Assembly (NCBI GenBank): GCA_900319895.1
Contig: ONQK01000062.1
Location: 1 to 18,844 of the forward strand
Source: an uncultured Prevotella sp.
GTDB lineage: Bacteria > Bacteroidota > Bacteroidia > Bacteroidales > Bacteroidaceae
Direction of reading: 5' to 3'
DNA length: 18,844 nucleotides
Positions 7,640 through 14,843 of the stretch are shown piece after piece; the stretch's first letter is position 1, and each line of letters opens with the position of its first letter. The notes below the pieces were generated by a model. It ran no database searches and was not told the origin of the DNA. It was given only the letters and a program-made list of their open reading frames with translations. Made by a program: the position numbers and the translations under genes.

Positions 7640-8314
7640 TTAATTCTGCATCACTCCCCCTGGACGGCAATAGCTATGCAAACGCAAGTCAAAAACCAAG
7701 GTCGAATAAGCGGGGATCTTCCCGTTTGCCACCCTTCCATAGCCCTGCTGGTAAGGGATGTACACCTTCCAATGGTCGCCAATATGCATGTTCATCAACA
7801 CCGTTGTCATACCGTCAATGGTCGGAAAACTTTGCACATTGCCAGAGGCATTGACCGAGGTCGAAAATCCCACGCCCATCTTTCGCGGCGTCGCCGTCAT
7901 CGGATTGAATGCACCTTTATAGGTTTCGTCAAAGACGAGCCCTAGTTCCGGATCTTCCGGATAAACCAGTGTCGCAGAACGTAGCAACATGCCACGGTAA
8001 TGTATCATAACAGTGTCCGAGAACAACGGACAGCCGCTGCCACCGCCTTCTTCCAGCACTTTTACCACGATATGGTCGGCGGGCGTCAACGCTTGCGTCT
8101 CGTCCAAAGTGTATTTTGAGAAGGTTTTCCACGACTGGTCGCCGCTCTTTATGCGCTGCAAGGCATTTGCATACAGATTCTCGTAAAATTTTTCATTCGT
8201 TTCTTTCCAATTTACAAACTCTTGCTCTTGCTGCTCTTCGGTCTCTGTACATGAAGTGCTGACGATTAATGTTACAGCCAACAGTAAAATATGCAAAAAA
8301 CAGGACTTTTTCAT
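7640..8314 (-). CDS. FKBP-type peptidyl-prolyl cis-trans isomerase lipoprotein
   Basis: A 224-aa protein with a lipoprotein signal peptide ending STSC (Cys22), a charged helical linker (about 25-75) and a C-terminal FKBP domain (about 80-213). Recognisable FKBP elements are VMIHYRGML (102-110), VFDETYKG (127-134), IDGMTTVLMNMHIGDHWKVY (166-185), IPYQQGYG (186-193) and IPAYSTLVFDLRL (200-212). The usual IxGW motif reads IDGM here. It likely assists folding of exported proteins at the inner or outer membrane. It starts 16 nt after the glyS stop, so the two are probably co-transcribed, an arrangement I recall from other Bacteroidales. Whether it is an active isomerase is not shown. Confidence 0.9.
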   Translation of the reverse strand: MKKSCFLHILLLAVTLIVSTSCTETEEQQEQEFVNWKETNEKFYENLYANALQRIKSGDQSWKTFSKYTLDETQALTPADHIVVKVLEEGGGSGCPLFSDTVMIHYRGMLLRSATLVYPEDPELGLVFDETYKGAFNPMTATPRKMGVGFSTSVNASGNVQSFPTIDGMTTVLMNMHIGDHWKVYIPYQQGYGRVANGKIPAYSTLVFDLRLHSYCRPGGVMQN

Positions 8315-8330
8315 ATATGACCTCCTCGTT

Positions 8331-9869
8331 TTAAAGTTGTTTCAACAAACTTGTTATGCTCACATTGTCCTCTATGATGCCTCGGAGCGCATTGATGCTC
8401 ACACGCTCTTGCTTCATGGTGTCTCGGAAGCGCAACGTTACACAATTGTCTTTCAAAGTGTCGTGGTCCACGGTCACGCAATATGGCGTTCCAATAGCAT
8501 CCTGACGGCGATAGCGCTTGCCGATGGAGTCTTTTTCGTCATACTGGCAATTGAAGTGGAATTTCAGCGCATCAATGATTTCGCGTGCCTTTTCGGGCAG
8601 TCCCTCTTTCTTCACCAACGGCATGACGGCCAGTTTCACAGGTGCCAATGCAGACGGGAGTCTGAGCACAGTGCGCGTTTCTCCATTCTCGAGCTGTTCC
8701 TCGGCATAGCTATGGCACATGATGGAAAGGAACATCCTGTCCACGCCGATGCTGGTTTCAATGACGTAAGGTACATAGCTTGCATTAGTGTTAGGGTCGA
8801 AATACTTGATTTGCTTGCCACTAAATTTTTCGTGTTGCGTCAAGTCAAAATCGGTCCTTGAATGAATGCCTTCCACTTCCTTGAAACCAAAAGGCATCTT
8901 AAATTCGATATCGGTTGCGGCATTGGCATAATGCGCCAGCTTTTCGTGGTCGTGGAAGCGGTAATTCTCTGCACCGAAGCCCAGTGCCTGATGCCATTTC
9001 ATGCGTGCCTCGCGCCAATGGGCGAACCACTCCAACTCCGTACCCGGGGTTACGAAAAACTGCATCTCCATTTGCTCGAACTCGCGCATCCTGAAGATGA
9101 ATTGACGCGCCACAATCTCGTTCCTGAACGCCTTGCCGATTTGGGCAATACCAAACGGCACCTTCATGCGCCCTGTCTTCTGTACATTCAAGTAGTTTAC
9201 AAAAATGCCCTGCGCCGTCTCTGGACGCAGATAAACCTTGCTGGCAGCGTCTGCCGAGGCTCCCATTTCGGTGGCAAACATGAGATTGAACTGCCGCACA
9301 TCCGTCCAATTGCGCGTTCCAGAGATGGGGCAAACAATCTCTTCATCAATGATGATTTGTTTCAATGCCGCCAAGTCCGACTGTTCCATGGCCTGGGCAA
9401 AACGCGCGTGCAGCGCATCAAGCTTGCCTTTATATTCCAAGACACGTGCGCTGGTTGACAGGTATTGCTCCTCGTCGAAGCTCTCGCCAAAGCGTTTGCG
9501 TGCTTTTTCCACTTCTTTTTGTATTTTCTCCTCGTATTTCGCCATCTGGTCCTCAATGAGCACGTCTGCCCGATAGCGTTTTTTAGAGTCACGGTTGTCA
9601 ATCAGCGGGTCATTGAAAGCGTCCACATGGCCGCTGGCCTTCCAAGCTGTCGGATGCATGAAAATGGCAGAGTCGATGCCCACAATGTTCTCGTGCAGCA
9701 AAACCATGGACTTCCACCAATATTCCTTGATGTTATTTTTCAGTTCAATACCGTTTTGAGCATAGTCGTACACCGCAGCCAGACCATCGTAGATGTCGCT
9801 GCTAGGAAAGACAAAGCCATACTCTTTGCAATGACTGACAATTTTCTTAAAAGTATCTTCTTGTGCCAT
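8331..9869 (-). CDS. glyS: Glycyl-tRNA synthetase (class II, homodimeric type)
   Basis: A 512-aa single-chain GlyRS charging tRNA-Gly, of the alpha2 type also found in archaea and eukaryotes, not the alpha/beta type of E. coli. The start MAQEDTFKKIVSHCKEYGFV and the segment EYWWKSMVLLHENIVGIDSA are family hallmarks. The catalytic core shows YLRPETAQGIF (213-223), motif 2 FRNEIVARQFIFR (248-260), FEQMEMQFF (264-272) and motif 3 TSIGVDRMF (372-380). The anticodon-binding domain starts at about 410 (APVKLAVMPL) and runs to the end. Length is normal for Bacteroidota. It is the first gene of a two-gene operon with the FKBP lipoprotein. Confidence 0.97.
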   Translation of the reverse strand: MAQEDTFKKIVSHCKEYGFVFPSSDIYDGLAAVYDYAQNGIELKNNIKEYWWKSMVLLHENIVGIDSAIFMHPTAWKASGHVDAFNDPLIDNRDSKKRYRADVLIEDQMAKYEEKIQKEVEKARKRFGESFDEEQYLSTSARVLEYKGKLDALHARFAQAMEQSDLAALKQIIIDEEIVCPISGTRNWTDVRQFNLMFATEMGASADAASKVYLRPETAQGIFVNYLNVQKTGRMKVPFGIAQIGKAFRNEIVARQFIFRMREFEQMEMQFFVTPGTELEWFAHWREARMKWHQALGFGAENYRFHDHEKLAHYANAATDIEFKMPFGFKEVEGIHSRTDFDLTQHEKFSGKQIKYFDPNTNASYVPYVIETSIGVDRMFLSIMCHSYAEEQLENGETRTVLRLPSALAPVKLAVMPLVKKEGLPEKAREIIDALKFHFNCQYDEKDSIGKRYRRQDAIGTPYCVTVDHDTLKDNCVTLRFRDTMKQERVSINALRGIIEDNVSITSLLKQL

Positions 9870-9911
9870 GATCGTAATGATAATAATGGATACATCAATA
9901 AATTAACGGCG

Positions 9912-9919
9912 CAAAGTTA
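9912..9919 (-). promoter_or_regulatory. -7 box of the glyS promoter
   Basis: TAACTTTG on the minus strand fits TAnnTTTG and lies 42 bases before the glyS ATG. No TTTG occurs at the expected 18-21-base distance upstream, so the -33 element is weak or absent. Confidence 0.5.
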
Positions 9920-10002
9920 ATCAAAATTATCGAAAAATATCCCACACGGGTCAAAAATATTATTCAAACCAAATGAGAAGATGCTCTTTTCACCTCAATT
10001 CA

Positions 10003-10034
10003 TTTGTGTAAATCGTAATTTATTCCTAATTTTG
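10003..10034 (+). promoter_or_regulatory. Promoter of the DUF486 / TtcA-like operon
   Basis: TTTG (10003-10006), 20-base spacer, TAATTTTG (10027-10034). Predicted start near 10041, about 24 bases before ATG 10065. This favours that start over the longer open frame beginning at 9981, which would begin upstream of the promoter. Confidence 0.72.
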
Positions 10035-10064
10035 CACCCGTTTTCAACCAATTTCAACAGACTT

Positions 10065-10436
10065 ATGACCAGTGGTTTTTATACGATCATCTTATTGATA
10101 CTGAGCAATGTTTTCATGACTTTGGCCTGGTACGGGCACCTCAAGCTACAACAGACCGGGACGAGCTCCAACTGGCCGCTCTTCGGGGTCATCGCCTTTT
10201 CCTGGGCCATTGCCTTCTTCGAATATTGCTGTCAAGTGCCCGCCAACCGCATCGGGTTCTCGGGAAACGGCGGGCCGTTCTCGCTCGTTCAGCTGAAAAT
10301 CATTCAAGAATGCGTGTCGCTCATTGTTTTTGCAGGCATCGCCAACGTAATGTTCCAAAACGAGTCGTTGCACTGGAACCACGCCCTGGCATTCCTATGC
10401 CTCATTGCAGCGGTGTATTTTGTGTTCATGGACTGA
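10065..10436 (+). CDS. DUF486 / DMT-superfamily small membrane protein
   Basis: A 123-aa protein with four predicted membrane helices: FYTIILLILSNVFMTLAWYG at the start, WPLFGVIAFSWAIAFFEY, IIQECVSLIVFAGIANVMF, and LAFLCLIAAVYFVFM at the end. The segment VPANRIGFSGNGGPFSLVQL, followed by KIIQE, is the conserved signature of the DUF486 family (COG3169), which resembles half-size drug/metabolite transporters. Function is not established. The start follows the promoter at 10003-10034. Its stop lies 13 nt before the TtcA-like gene, so the two are probably translated from one message. Confidence 0.9.
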   Translation: MTSGFYTIILLILSNVFMTLAWYGHLKLQQTGTSSNWPLFGVIAFSWAIAFFEYCCQVPANRIGFSGNGGPFSLVQLKIIQECVSLIVFAGIANVMFQNESLHWNHALAFLCLIAAVYFVFMD

Positions 10437-10449
10437 AAGGCGAAGGAAT

Positions 10450-11184
10450 ATGGCTGGAAAAAAAATTGAAGCACGACTAAGGAAACGCGTCTCCAAGGCG
10501 TTGGCAACCTACCGCCTCATAGAGGACGGCGACCATCTCCTCATTGCCCTGTCGGGAGGGAAAGACTCGCTCTTCCTGACCGAATTATTAGGCCAACGCA
10601 GCCAAATCAACTATCCCAAGTTCAAAGTCTGCGCCGTACATGTGAGGATGGAAAACATACCTTATGAAAGCGACACTCAATATTTGGAAGATTTTTGCAA
10701 CAAGCACCACGTCGAATTACACATCATCACCACAAAATTCAATCCAGAGCCACAAAAAGAGGGACAAAGGAAAAAGCCGGAGTGCTTTCTCTGCGCGTGG
10801 CAACGGCGGAAACAAATCTTCAATCTCGCACAAGAACTGGGCTGCAACAAAATTTGTCTGGGACATCACATGGACGACATCATCCACACGGCTCTGCTCA
10901 ACGAAATCTTCGAAGGGCAATTCACGTCGATGCCTGTCAAGCTGAGGCTGCGCAAAATGCCATTGACCATCATCCGCCCCCTGGCCATGTGCCACGAAGA
11001 AGACATCAAAACGTATGCAGAACAACAAGGCTACCAGAAACAGAAGAAACTGTGTCCGTTTGAGAAGGAGACGCACAGGGCAAGAATCGCCGAGCTTTTC
11101 CGGCAGATGGAAGCCATGAACCCCGAGGCGCGCTACTCAATTTGGCATGCCTTGGAAACGGACAACAAACTTGTCGAAGAGTGA
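10450..11184 (+). CDS. TtcA-like tRNA 2-thiolation ATPase (PP-loop)
   Basis: A 244-aa PP-loop ATPase. LIALSGGKDSL (31-41) holds the adenylation loop SGGKDS. ECFLCAWQRR (111-120) gives a CxxC pair (Cys112, Cys115) and KKLCPFEK (199-206) a third cysteine (Cys202), the arrangement of the iron-sulfur cluster ligands in TtcA. LGHHMDDIIHTALLNEIFEG (137-156) and IIRPLAMC (174-181) are also TtcA family motifs. E. coli TtcA inserts sulfur at cytidine 32 of tRNA; this protein is shorter (244 against about 311 residues) and the target base is inferred. ATG 10450 was chosen because GAAGGA lies just upstream and it follows the DUF486 stop; the upstream frame overlaps DUF486. Confidence 0.85.
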   Translation: MAGKKIEARLRKRVSKALATYRLIEDGDHLLIALSGGKDSLFLTELLGQRSQINYPKFKVCAVHVRMENIPYESDTQYLEDFCNKHHVELHIITTKFNPEPQKEGQRKKPECFLCAWQRRKQIFNLAQELGCNKICLGHHMDDIIHTALLNEIFEGQFTSMPVKLRLRKMPLTIIRPLAMCHEEDIKTYAEQQGYQKQKKLCPFEKETHRARIAELFRQMEAMNPEARYSIWHALETDNKLVEE

Positions 11185-11227
11185 ATTTCGGCAAAATGAA
11201 CCCTTGGGCCAAATATTTTTTGACCGA

Positions 11228-11267
11228 TTTTACCCACTTTGCCTCAAATTTTACTTATTTGCCTCAA
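11228..11267. repeat. Tandem 19-20 bp duplication across the glycosyltransferase stop codon
   Basis: Two adjacent copies of a unit of the form TTTTAC..A.TTTGCCTCAA (11228-11247 and 11249-11267) differ at a few bases. The glycosyltransferase stop (11246-11244) falls inside the first copy and the second copy encodes its last residues, so the duplication may have reset the C-terminus. Confidence 0.6.
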
Positions 11268-12338
11268 GACAGCGGCCATTTCGCCGCCACAACGCACGTC
11301 ATTAAAAATGCTCTCTGCCAATTCTCTGCCCCGCCGCCCCATCTCACGTGCCTTGTCAGGACGCGACAGCATGGCCTCGATGGCGCACACCCAGCCCTCC
11401 ACATCGCCGTAGGGCACGCTGATGCCACAGCCCATTAGCTCCACGTCAATCGGGAAATTTGGATTACGGCTGCAAATCACAGGCTTGCCCAGGGCCAGGG
11501 CCTCGACGAGCGTGGTCAAACCGACCGTGTAGTTACTTTCCATACAACAAATCACCACACAGTCGGCTTGTTTGACCTCCAAGCTGAGTTCATAGGGCAT
11601 CAGGCGGTCCGTATAATGCAAAACAACATTGGGACCCAGCTCAAGACGCGAGAAGAGTTCTTCATAACTCACCTCACCATTCTTGCGGTTGATATAAATG
11701 TCGAGCGGTGCCGACGCAACACGATTGAACGCCGCAACCAGCGTCGGCATGTCGCGCAGTTCCTTGCCGGTTGACACAAAACTAAATGGCATGGACCTTT
11801 GACAAGAAGGGCTTTCCACCGCTTTTGAAGATTTTTTTACCGTTAAGCCATCGTAAAACGACAAGTCCGCTCCCCAGTGGCCTAAAACCACCTGGTCGGC
11901 ACGAACCTTTCCTGTCTGCAACGACTCGTCGACCAGTTTCTGCGAAAAAAACACCAACTTGTCAAAACCACGATAAAAACAACGCCCAAGCAACTCACGC
12001 CACCATTGTCGCGACACAACTACTGGCTGATGATGCCATACCACCAACGGCTTGCGGAAAAGCCGGAGGGCACGCAGGAAGGCCAGAAGTTCAAGTCCCT
12101 GGTAATGAGTGGCATAGACCGCATCAAAACGCCGACGAGAAGCCAGCACTTGAAATGTAGTCCTCAACATCGTCCGCCAACGCGGCAGGCCTAAACGCGA
12201 CTGATGGTAAATCACCTCAATACCGTGCCCGGGCAGTTGCGTCGCACCATATAGAAAATGAGCAGGGAACTGGCCTTGCTCCATGCGGCCTAAAATAAAC
12301 TGTATGTCTTGCGTATGGTAAAAATAAACGGCACCCAT
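11244..12338 (-). CDS. GT4-like glycosyltransferase (GT-B fold)
   Basis: A 364-aa protein with the two-domain GT-B layout. The N-terminal half includes FDAVYATHYQGLELLAFLRA and LVVWHHQP. The nucleotide-sugar half begins around FVSTGKELRDMPTLVAAF (187-204) and holds NYTVGLTTLVEALALGKPVI (269-288). In GT4 enzymes the matching region carries E-x7-E; here the second Glu is Glu279 but the first position is Thr271. No signal peptide or membrane helix is seen, so it is probably cytoplasmic. It is monocistronic, convergent with the TtcA-like gene and divergent from rho, with no polysaccharide cluster around it. Acceptor and donor cannot be read from the sequence. Confidence 0.82.
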   Translation of the reverse strand: MGAVYFYHTQDIQFILGRMEQGQFPAHFLYGATQLPGHGIEVIYHQSRLGLPRWRTMLRTTFQVLASRRRFDAVYATHYQGLELLAFLRALRLFRKPLVVWHHQPVVVSRQWWRELLGRCFYRGFDKLVFFSQKLVDESLQTGKVRADQVVLGHWGADLSFYDGLTVKKSSKAVESPSCQRSMPFSFVSTGKELRDMPTLVAAFNRVASAPLDIYINRKNGEVSYEELFSRLELGPNVVLHYTDRLMPYELSLEVKQADCVVICCMESNYTVGLTTLVEALALGKPVICSRNPNFPIDVELMGCGISVPYGDVEGWVCAIEAMLSRPDKAREMGRRGRELAESIFNDVRCGGEMAAVLRQISKI

Positions 12339-12352
12339 CTCTTTTTTGCCTA

Positions 12353-12382
12353 CAAAGATAGCTATTAAAAAAGATTTTCAAA
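12353..12382 (-). promoter_or_regulatory. Promoter of the glycosyltransferase gene
   Basis: TTTG (12382-12379), 18-base spacer, TATCTTTG (12360-12353) on the minus strand. The box ends 14 bases before ATG 12338, giving a leader of about 8 nt. Confidence 0.6.
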
Positions 12383-12398
12383 AAAATATTTCAAAAAG

Positions 12399-12429
12399 TT
12401 TGTATTTTAAAATAAATTCCGTAACTTTG
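12399..12429 (+). promoter_or_regulatory. rho promoter
   Basis: TTTG (12399-12402), 19-base spacer, TAACTTTG (12422-12429). Predicted start near 12436, leaving a leader of about 104 nt before rho. It lies back to back with the glycosyltransferase promoter. Confidence 0.72.
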
Positions 12430-12456
12430 CGCTCGATTTCAAAAACAAATCTTCCA

Positions 12457-12512
12457 GCGTTTCCTTTTTTTTACGTTAAAGTTATCAAAACACGCACGTA
12501 GCAGGAAAACGC
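12457..12512 (+). promoter_or_regulatory. Possible structured leader of rho
   Basis: GCGTTTCC (12457-12464) can pair with GGAAAACGC (12504-12512) with one bulged base. Eight T directly follow the 5' arm. The leader is long compared with its neighbours, and rho in other bacteria controls its own leader, so a regulatory role is conceivable. The pairing is short and could be chance. Confidence 0.3.
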
Positions 12513-12539
12513 AAATTTCAAAAAATATTATTCTAAAAT

Positions 12540-14477
12540 ATGTATAGTAAAGACGAATTATTAGCTAAAAGCATTGAAGAACTAAAGGATATTGCCGACA
12601 ATTTACATGTAAACGTAAAGGCTAACGATGGTCAAGAAGCGCTAATGTACGCCATCCTGGACCAACAGGCAGAAGTTGAAGGCAACAGGAATCCGCTGAC
12701 CACAAAAAGAAAAAGGACACGTATCTCAAAAAAAGATACGGGAATCGTGTATTCCGTTAATGGAACTGACGGGGAAAATTTTGACGTAAAGAAAAAGAAA
12801 AAAGCCAAAGAAACAGCAGAGACAAAGGCTACCCCGGAAAATAAAGAGGAAAAAAATGAAAAAGAAGAAAGCAGCGAAACGCCCAAGCGAAGAGGGAGAA
12901 AGCCCAAAGCGCTGAAAGAAGCTGAAGCTGCAAAAGAAGAAAATGAAACTACCCAACAGTCACAAGAACCAGTCATGAAAAACTTAGACGAAGAATTATT
13001 CAAACAAGAGGATTTTGGAGAAAGCACCAAAGAGGACATCGAACAGGCGGTGCCAGAGGCTATGTTCATGAACGAGCATGACGAGAAAAAGCCCGACAGC
13101 GACATCTTCGCACAACTACAAGCGAAAATGAACGAGCAAAACGAGACACCGCAATCAAAAGCAACAAACGACGACAACAAAGTCTGGGAAGGCGACCCGG
13201 GAGACGGCACAGACTTCATACCTGTTGTAGACATCTCCATCGAAGACCAGGGCATGCTGCCCCACTTCGACATGCTCGACAATCCGGTGATGCCCGCGCA
13301 CGCCAGACAACAACAATACACTGCGACGGAACCGGCAGCGTACAGAGCCTATAACTTCGACGACCTGATTTCCGCCAACGGCGTGCTGGAAATCATGCCC
13401 GACGGCTACGGATTCCTCAGGTCAAGCGACTTCAACTACCTCTCGTCACCCGACGATGTGTACATCTCAAACGTACAAATCAAAAGACACAGCCTGAAAA
13501 CCGGCGATGTCATCGAGTGCCACGTCAGACCTCCGCACGAGGGAGAAAAATACTTCCCCATGACGAGCATCGACAAAATCAACGGAAGAGACCCAGCGGA
13601 AATCAGAGACCGGATACCGTTTGAGCACCTCACACCACTCTTCCCCGACGAGAAATTCACACTCTGCGGAGACAAAAAGACATCCAACCTGTCAACCCGC
13701 ATCGTAGACCTCTTCTCGCCCATCGGGAAAGGGCAGCGCGCGCTCATCGTCGCACAGCCCAAAACAGGTAAGACCATCCTGATGAAAGACATCGCCAACG
13801 CCATTGCAGCCAACCACCCGGAAGCATACCTCATGATGCTGCTCATCGACGAGCGGCCGGAGGAGGTTACCGACATGGCCCGAACGGTCAATGCAGAGGT
13901 CATCGCGTCAACATTCGACGAACCGGCAGAAAGACATGTCAAAATCGCAGGCATCGTACTCGAAAAAGCCAAACGGATGGTGGAATGCGGACACGACGTG
14001 GTCATTTTCCTCGACTCCATCACACGATTGGCACGAGCATACAATACCGTGGCACCAACCAGCGGAAAAGTGCTTACGGGCGGTGTCGACGCCAACGCAC
14101 TTCAAAAGCCCAAGCGATTCTTCGGAGCCGCGCGAAACATCGAAGGCGGAGGCTCGCTCACCATCATTGCAACAGCACTCATCGACACGGGCAGCAAGAT
14201 GGACGAAGTCATCTTTGAGGAATTCAAAGGAACGGGCAACATGGAATTACAGCTCGACCGCTCATTGTCCAACAAGCGCATCTTCCCCGCCGTCAACCTT
14301 GTGGCATCAAGCACGCGGCGCGACGAACTGCTGCAAGACAAGACTACGCTCGACCGCATGTGGATTTTACGCAAACACATTGCAGACATGACCCCCATCG
14401 AGGCCATGAACACCATCCACAACCGTATGAACAATACGCAAGACAACGAGGAGTTCCTGCTCACCATGAATTCTTAA
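12540..14477 (+). CDS. rho: Transcription termination factor Rho with long disordered insertion
   Basis: A 645-aa RNA-dependent ATPase and helicase (E. coli Rho has 419). Residues 1-47 form the usual N-terminal helical domain. About 48-275 is a low-complexity insertion: basic patches KRKRTR (57-61 region), KKKKK (84-88) and KRRGRKPK (116-123, AT-hook-like), then an acidic, Asn/Gln-rich stretch. The RNA-binding cold-shock fold follows (about 275-345, with GVLEIMPDGYGFLRS). The ATPase core has Walker A QPKTGKT (406-412), LLIDERPEEVTDM (434-446), Walker B VVIFLDSITRLARAYN (487-502) and the Q/R-loop GGVDANALQKPKRFFGAA (514-531). All catalytic motifs are intact, so it should be active. As I recall, the insertion of the Bacteroides thetaiotaomicron Rho drives phase separation. 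It is monocistronic, with its own promoter and terminator. Confidence 0.97.
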   Translation: MYSKDELLAKSIEELKDIADNLHVNVKANDGQEALMYAILDQQAEVEGNRNPLTTKRKRTRISKKDTGIVYSVNGTDGENFDVKKKKKAKETAETKATPENKEEKNEKEESSETPKRRGRKPKALKEAEAAKEENETTQQSQEPVMKNLDEELFKQEDFGESTKEDIEQAVPEAMFMNEHDEKKPDSDIFAQLQAKMNEQNETPQSKATNDDNKVWEGDPGDGTDFIPVVDISIEDQGMLPHFDMLDNPVMPAHARQQQYTATEPAAYRAYNFDDLISANGVLEIMPDGYGFLRSSDFNYLSSPDDVYISNVQIKRHSLKTGDVIECHVRPPHEGEKYFPMTSIDKINGRDPAEIRDRIPFEHLTPLFPDEKFTLCGDKKTSNLSTRIVDLFSPIGKGQRALIVAQPKTGKTILMKDIANAIAANHPEAYLMMLLIDERPEEVTDMARTVNAEVIASTFDEPAERHVKIAGIVLEKAKRMVECGHDVVIFLDSITRLARAYNTVAPTSGKVLTGGVDANALQKPKRFFGAARNIEGGGSLTIIATALIDTGSKMDEVIFEEFKGTGNMELQLDRSLSNKRIFPAVNLVASSTRRDELLQDKTTLDRMWILRKHIADMTPIEAMNTIHNRMNNTQDNEEFLLTMNS

Positions 14478-14545
14478 GCACGGTGCACTGGTTTTCACTC
14501 CATTCTATTCGAGGCAAGAAGGAATAAAAGCAAATGATAATTTAA

Positions 14546-14594
14546 AATGAGCCGTTTCTTCGCACTTAGAGTGCAAGGAAACGGCTCATTTTTT
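14546..14594 (+). terminator. Rho-independent terminator of rho
   Basis: A 13-bp stem, AATGAGCCGTTTC (14546-14558) with GAAACGGCTCATT (14578-14590), encloses a second stem GCACT/AGTGC and is followed by a T-run to 14594. It begins 68 bases after the rho stop. Confidence 0.9.
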
Positions 14595-14767
14595 CCACCT
14601 TCCCATGAATATTTACAAACAATCAAGTTTTTCCACAAGAATTTAACTATCATCATCACCTTACATCATTCTGCCATCTTGCAGACGAAATGCGACGACA
14701 GCAATCAATAAGACGGCTCCTGGAAAAACCATCATCATCCTTCACCATTCATGGGATTAATTCATAA
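14595..14767. other. Non-coding spacer between rho and the secreted-protein gene
   Basis: This AT-rich spacer lies between two genes that converge. Apart from the rho terminator before it and the hairpin after it, I see no gene, promoter consensus or clear repeat here. Confidence 0.5.
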
Positions 14768-14810
14768 TTCCCCCCAAGCCCTATCGTTTTGCGACAAGTC
14801 TTGGGGGGAA
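14768..14810 (-). terminator. Strong GC hairpin downstream of the secreted-protein gene
   Basis: TTCCCCCCAAG (14768-14778) and CTTGGGGGGAA (14800-14810) form a perfect 11-bp stem, with TCG/CGA pairing inside the loop. It begins 33 bases past the minus-strand stop. No T-run follows on either strand, so it may mark or protect a 3' end rather than be a classical intrinsic terminator. Confidence 0.55.
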
Positions 14811-14843
14811 CGCTTACTCCATTATTTTAAGGCTAGTATTGAG

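Noticed and set aside
11185..11243. Possible terminator between the TtcA-like and glycosyltransferase genes
   Set aside because: Only a tiny TTGGGCCAA palindrome and a T-run were found; no stem strong enough to call.
12632..13321. A 229-codon open frame on the minus strand opposite the Rho insertion
   Set aside because: It is Ser/Phe/Leu-rich and mirrors the Lys/Glu-rich codons of the disordered Rho region; it has no promoter or family resemblance.
13436..14095. A 219-codon minus-strand open frame opposite the Rho ATPase core
   Set aside because: It is a shadow of the GC-richer conserved rho coding region and lacks a promoter.
14602..14755. Inverted repeat CCCATGAAT / ATTCATGGG, 136 bases apart
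   Set aside because: It is short and widely spaced, with no element ends or gene between the arms; likely chance.
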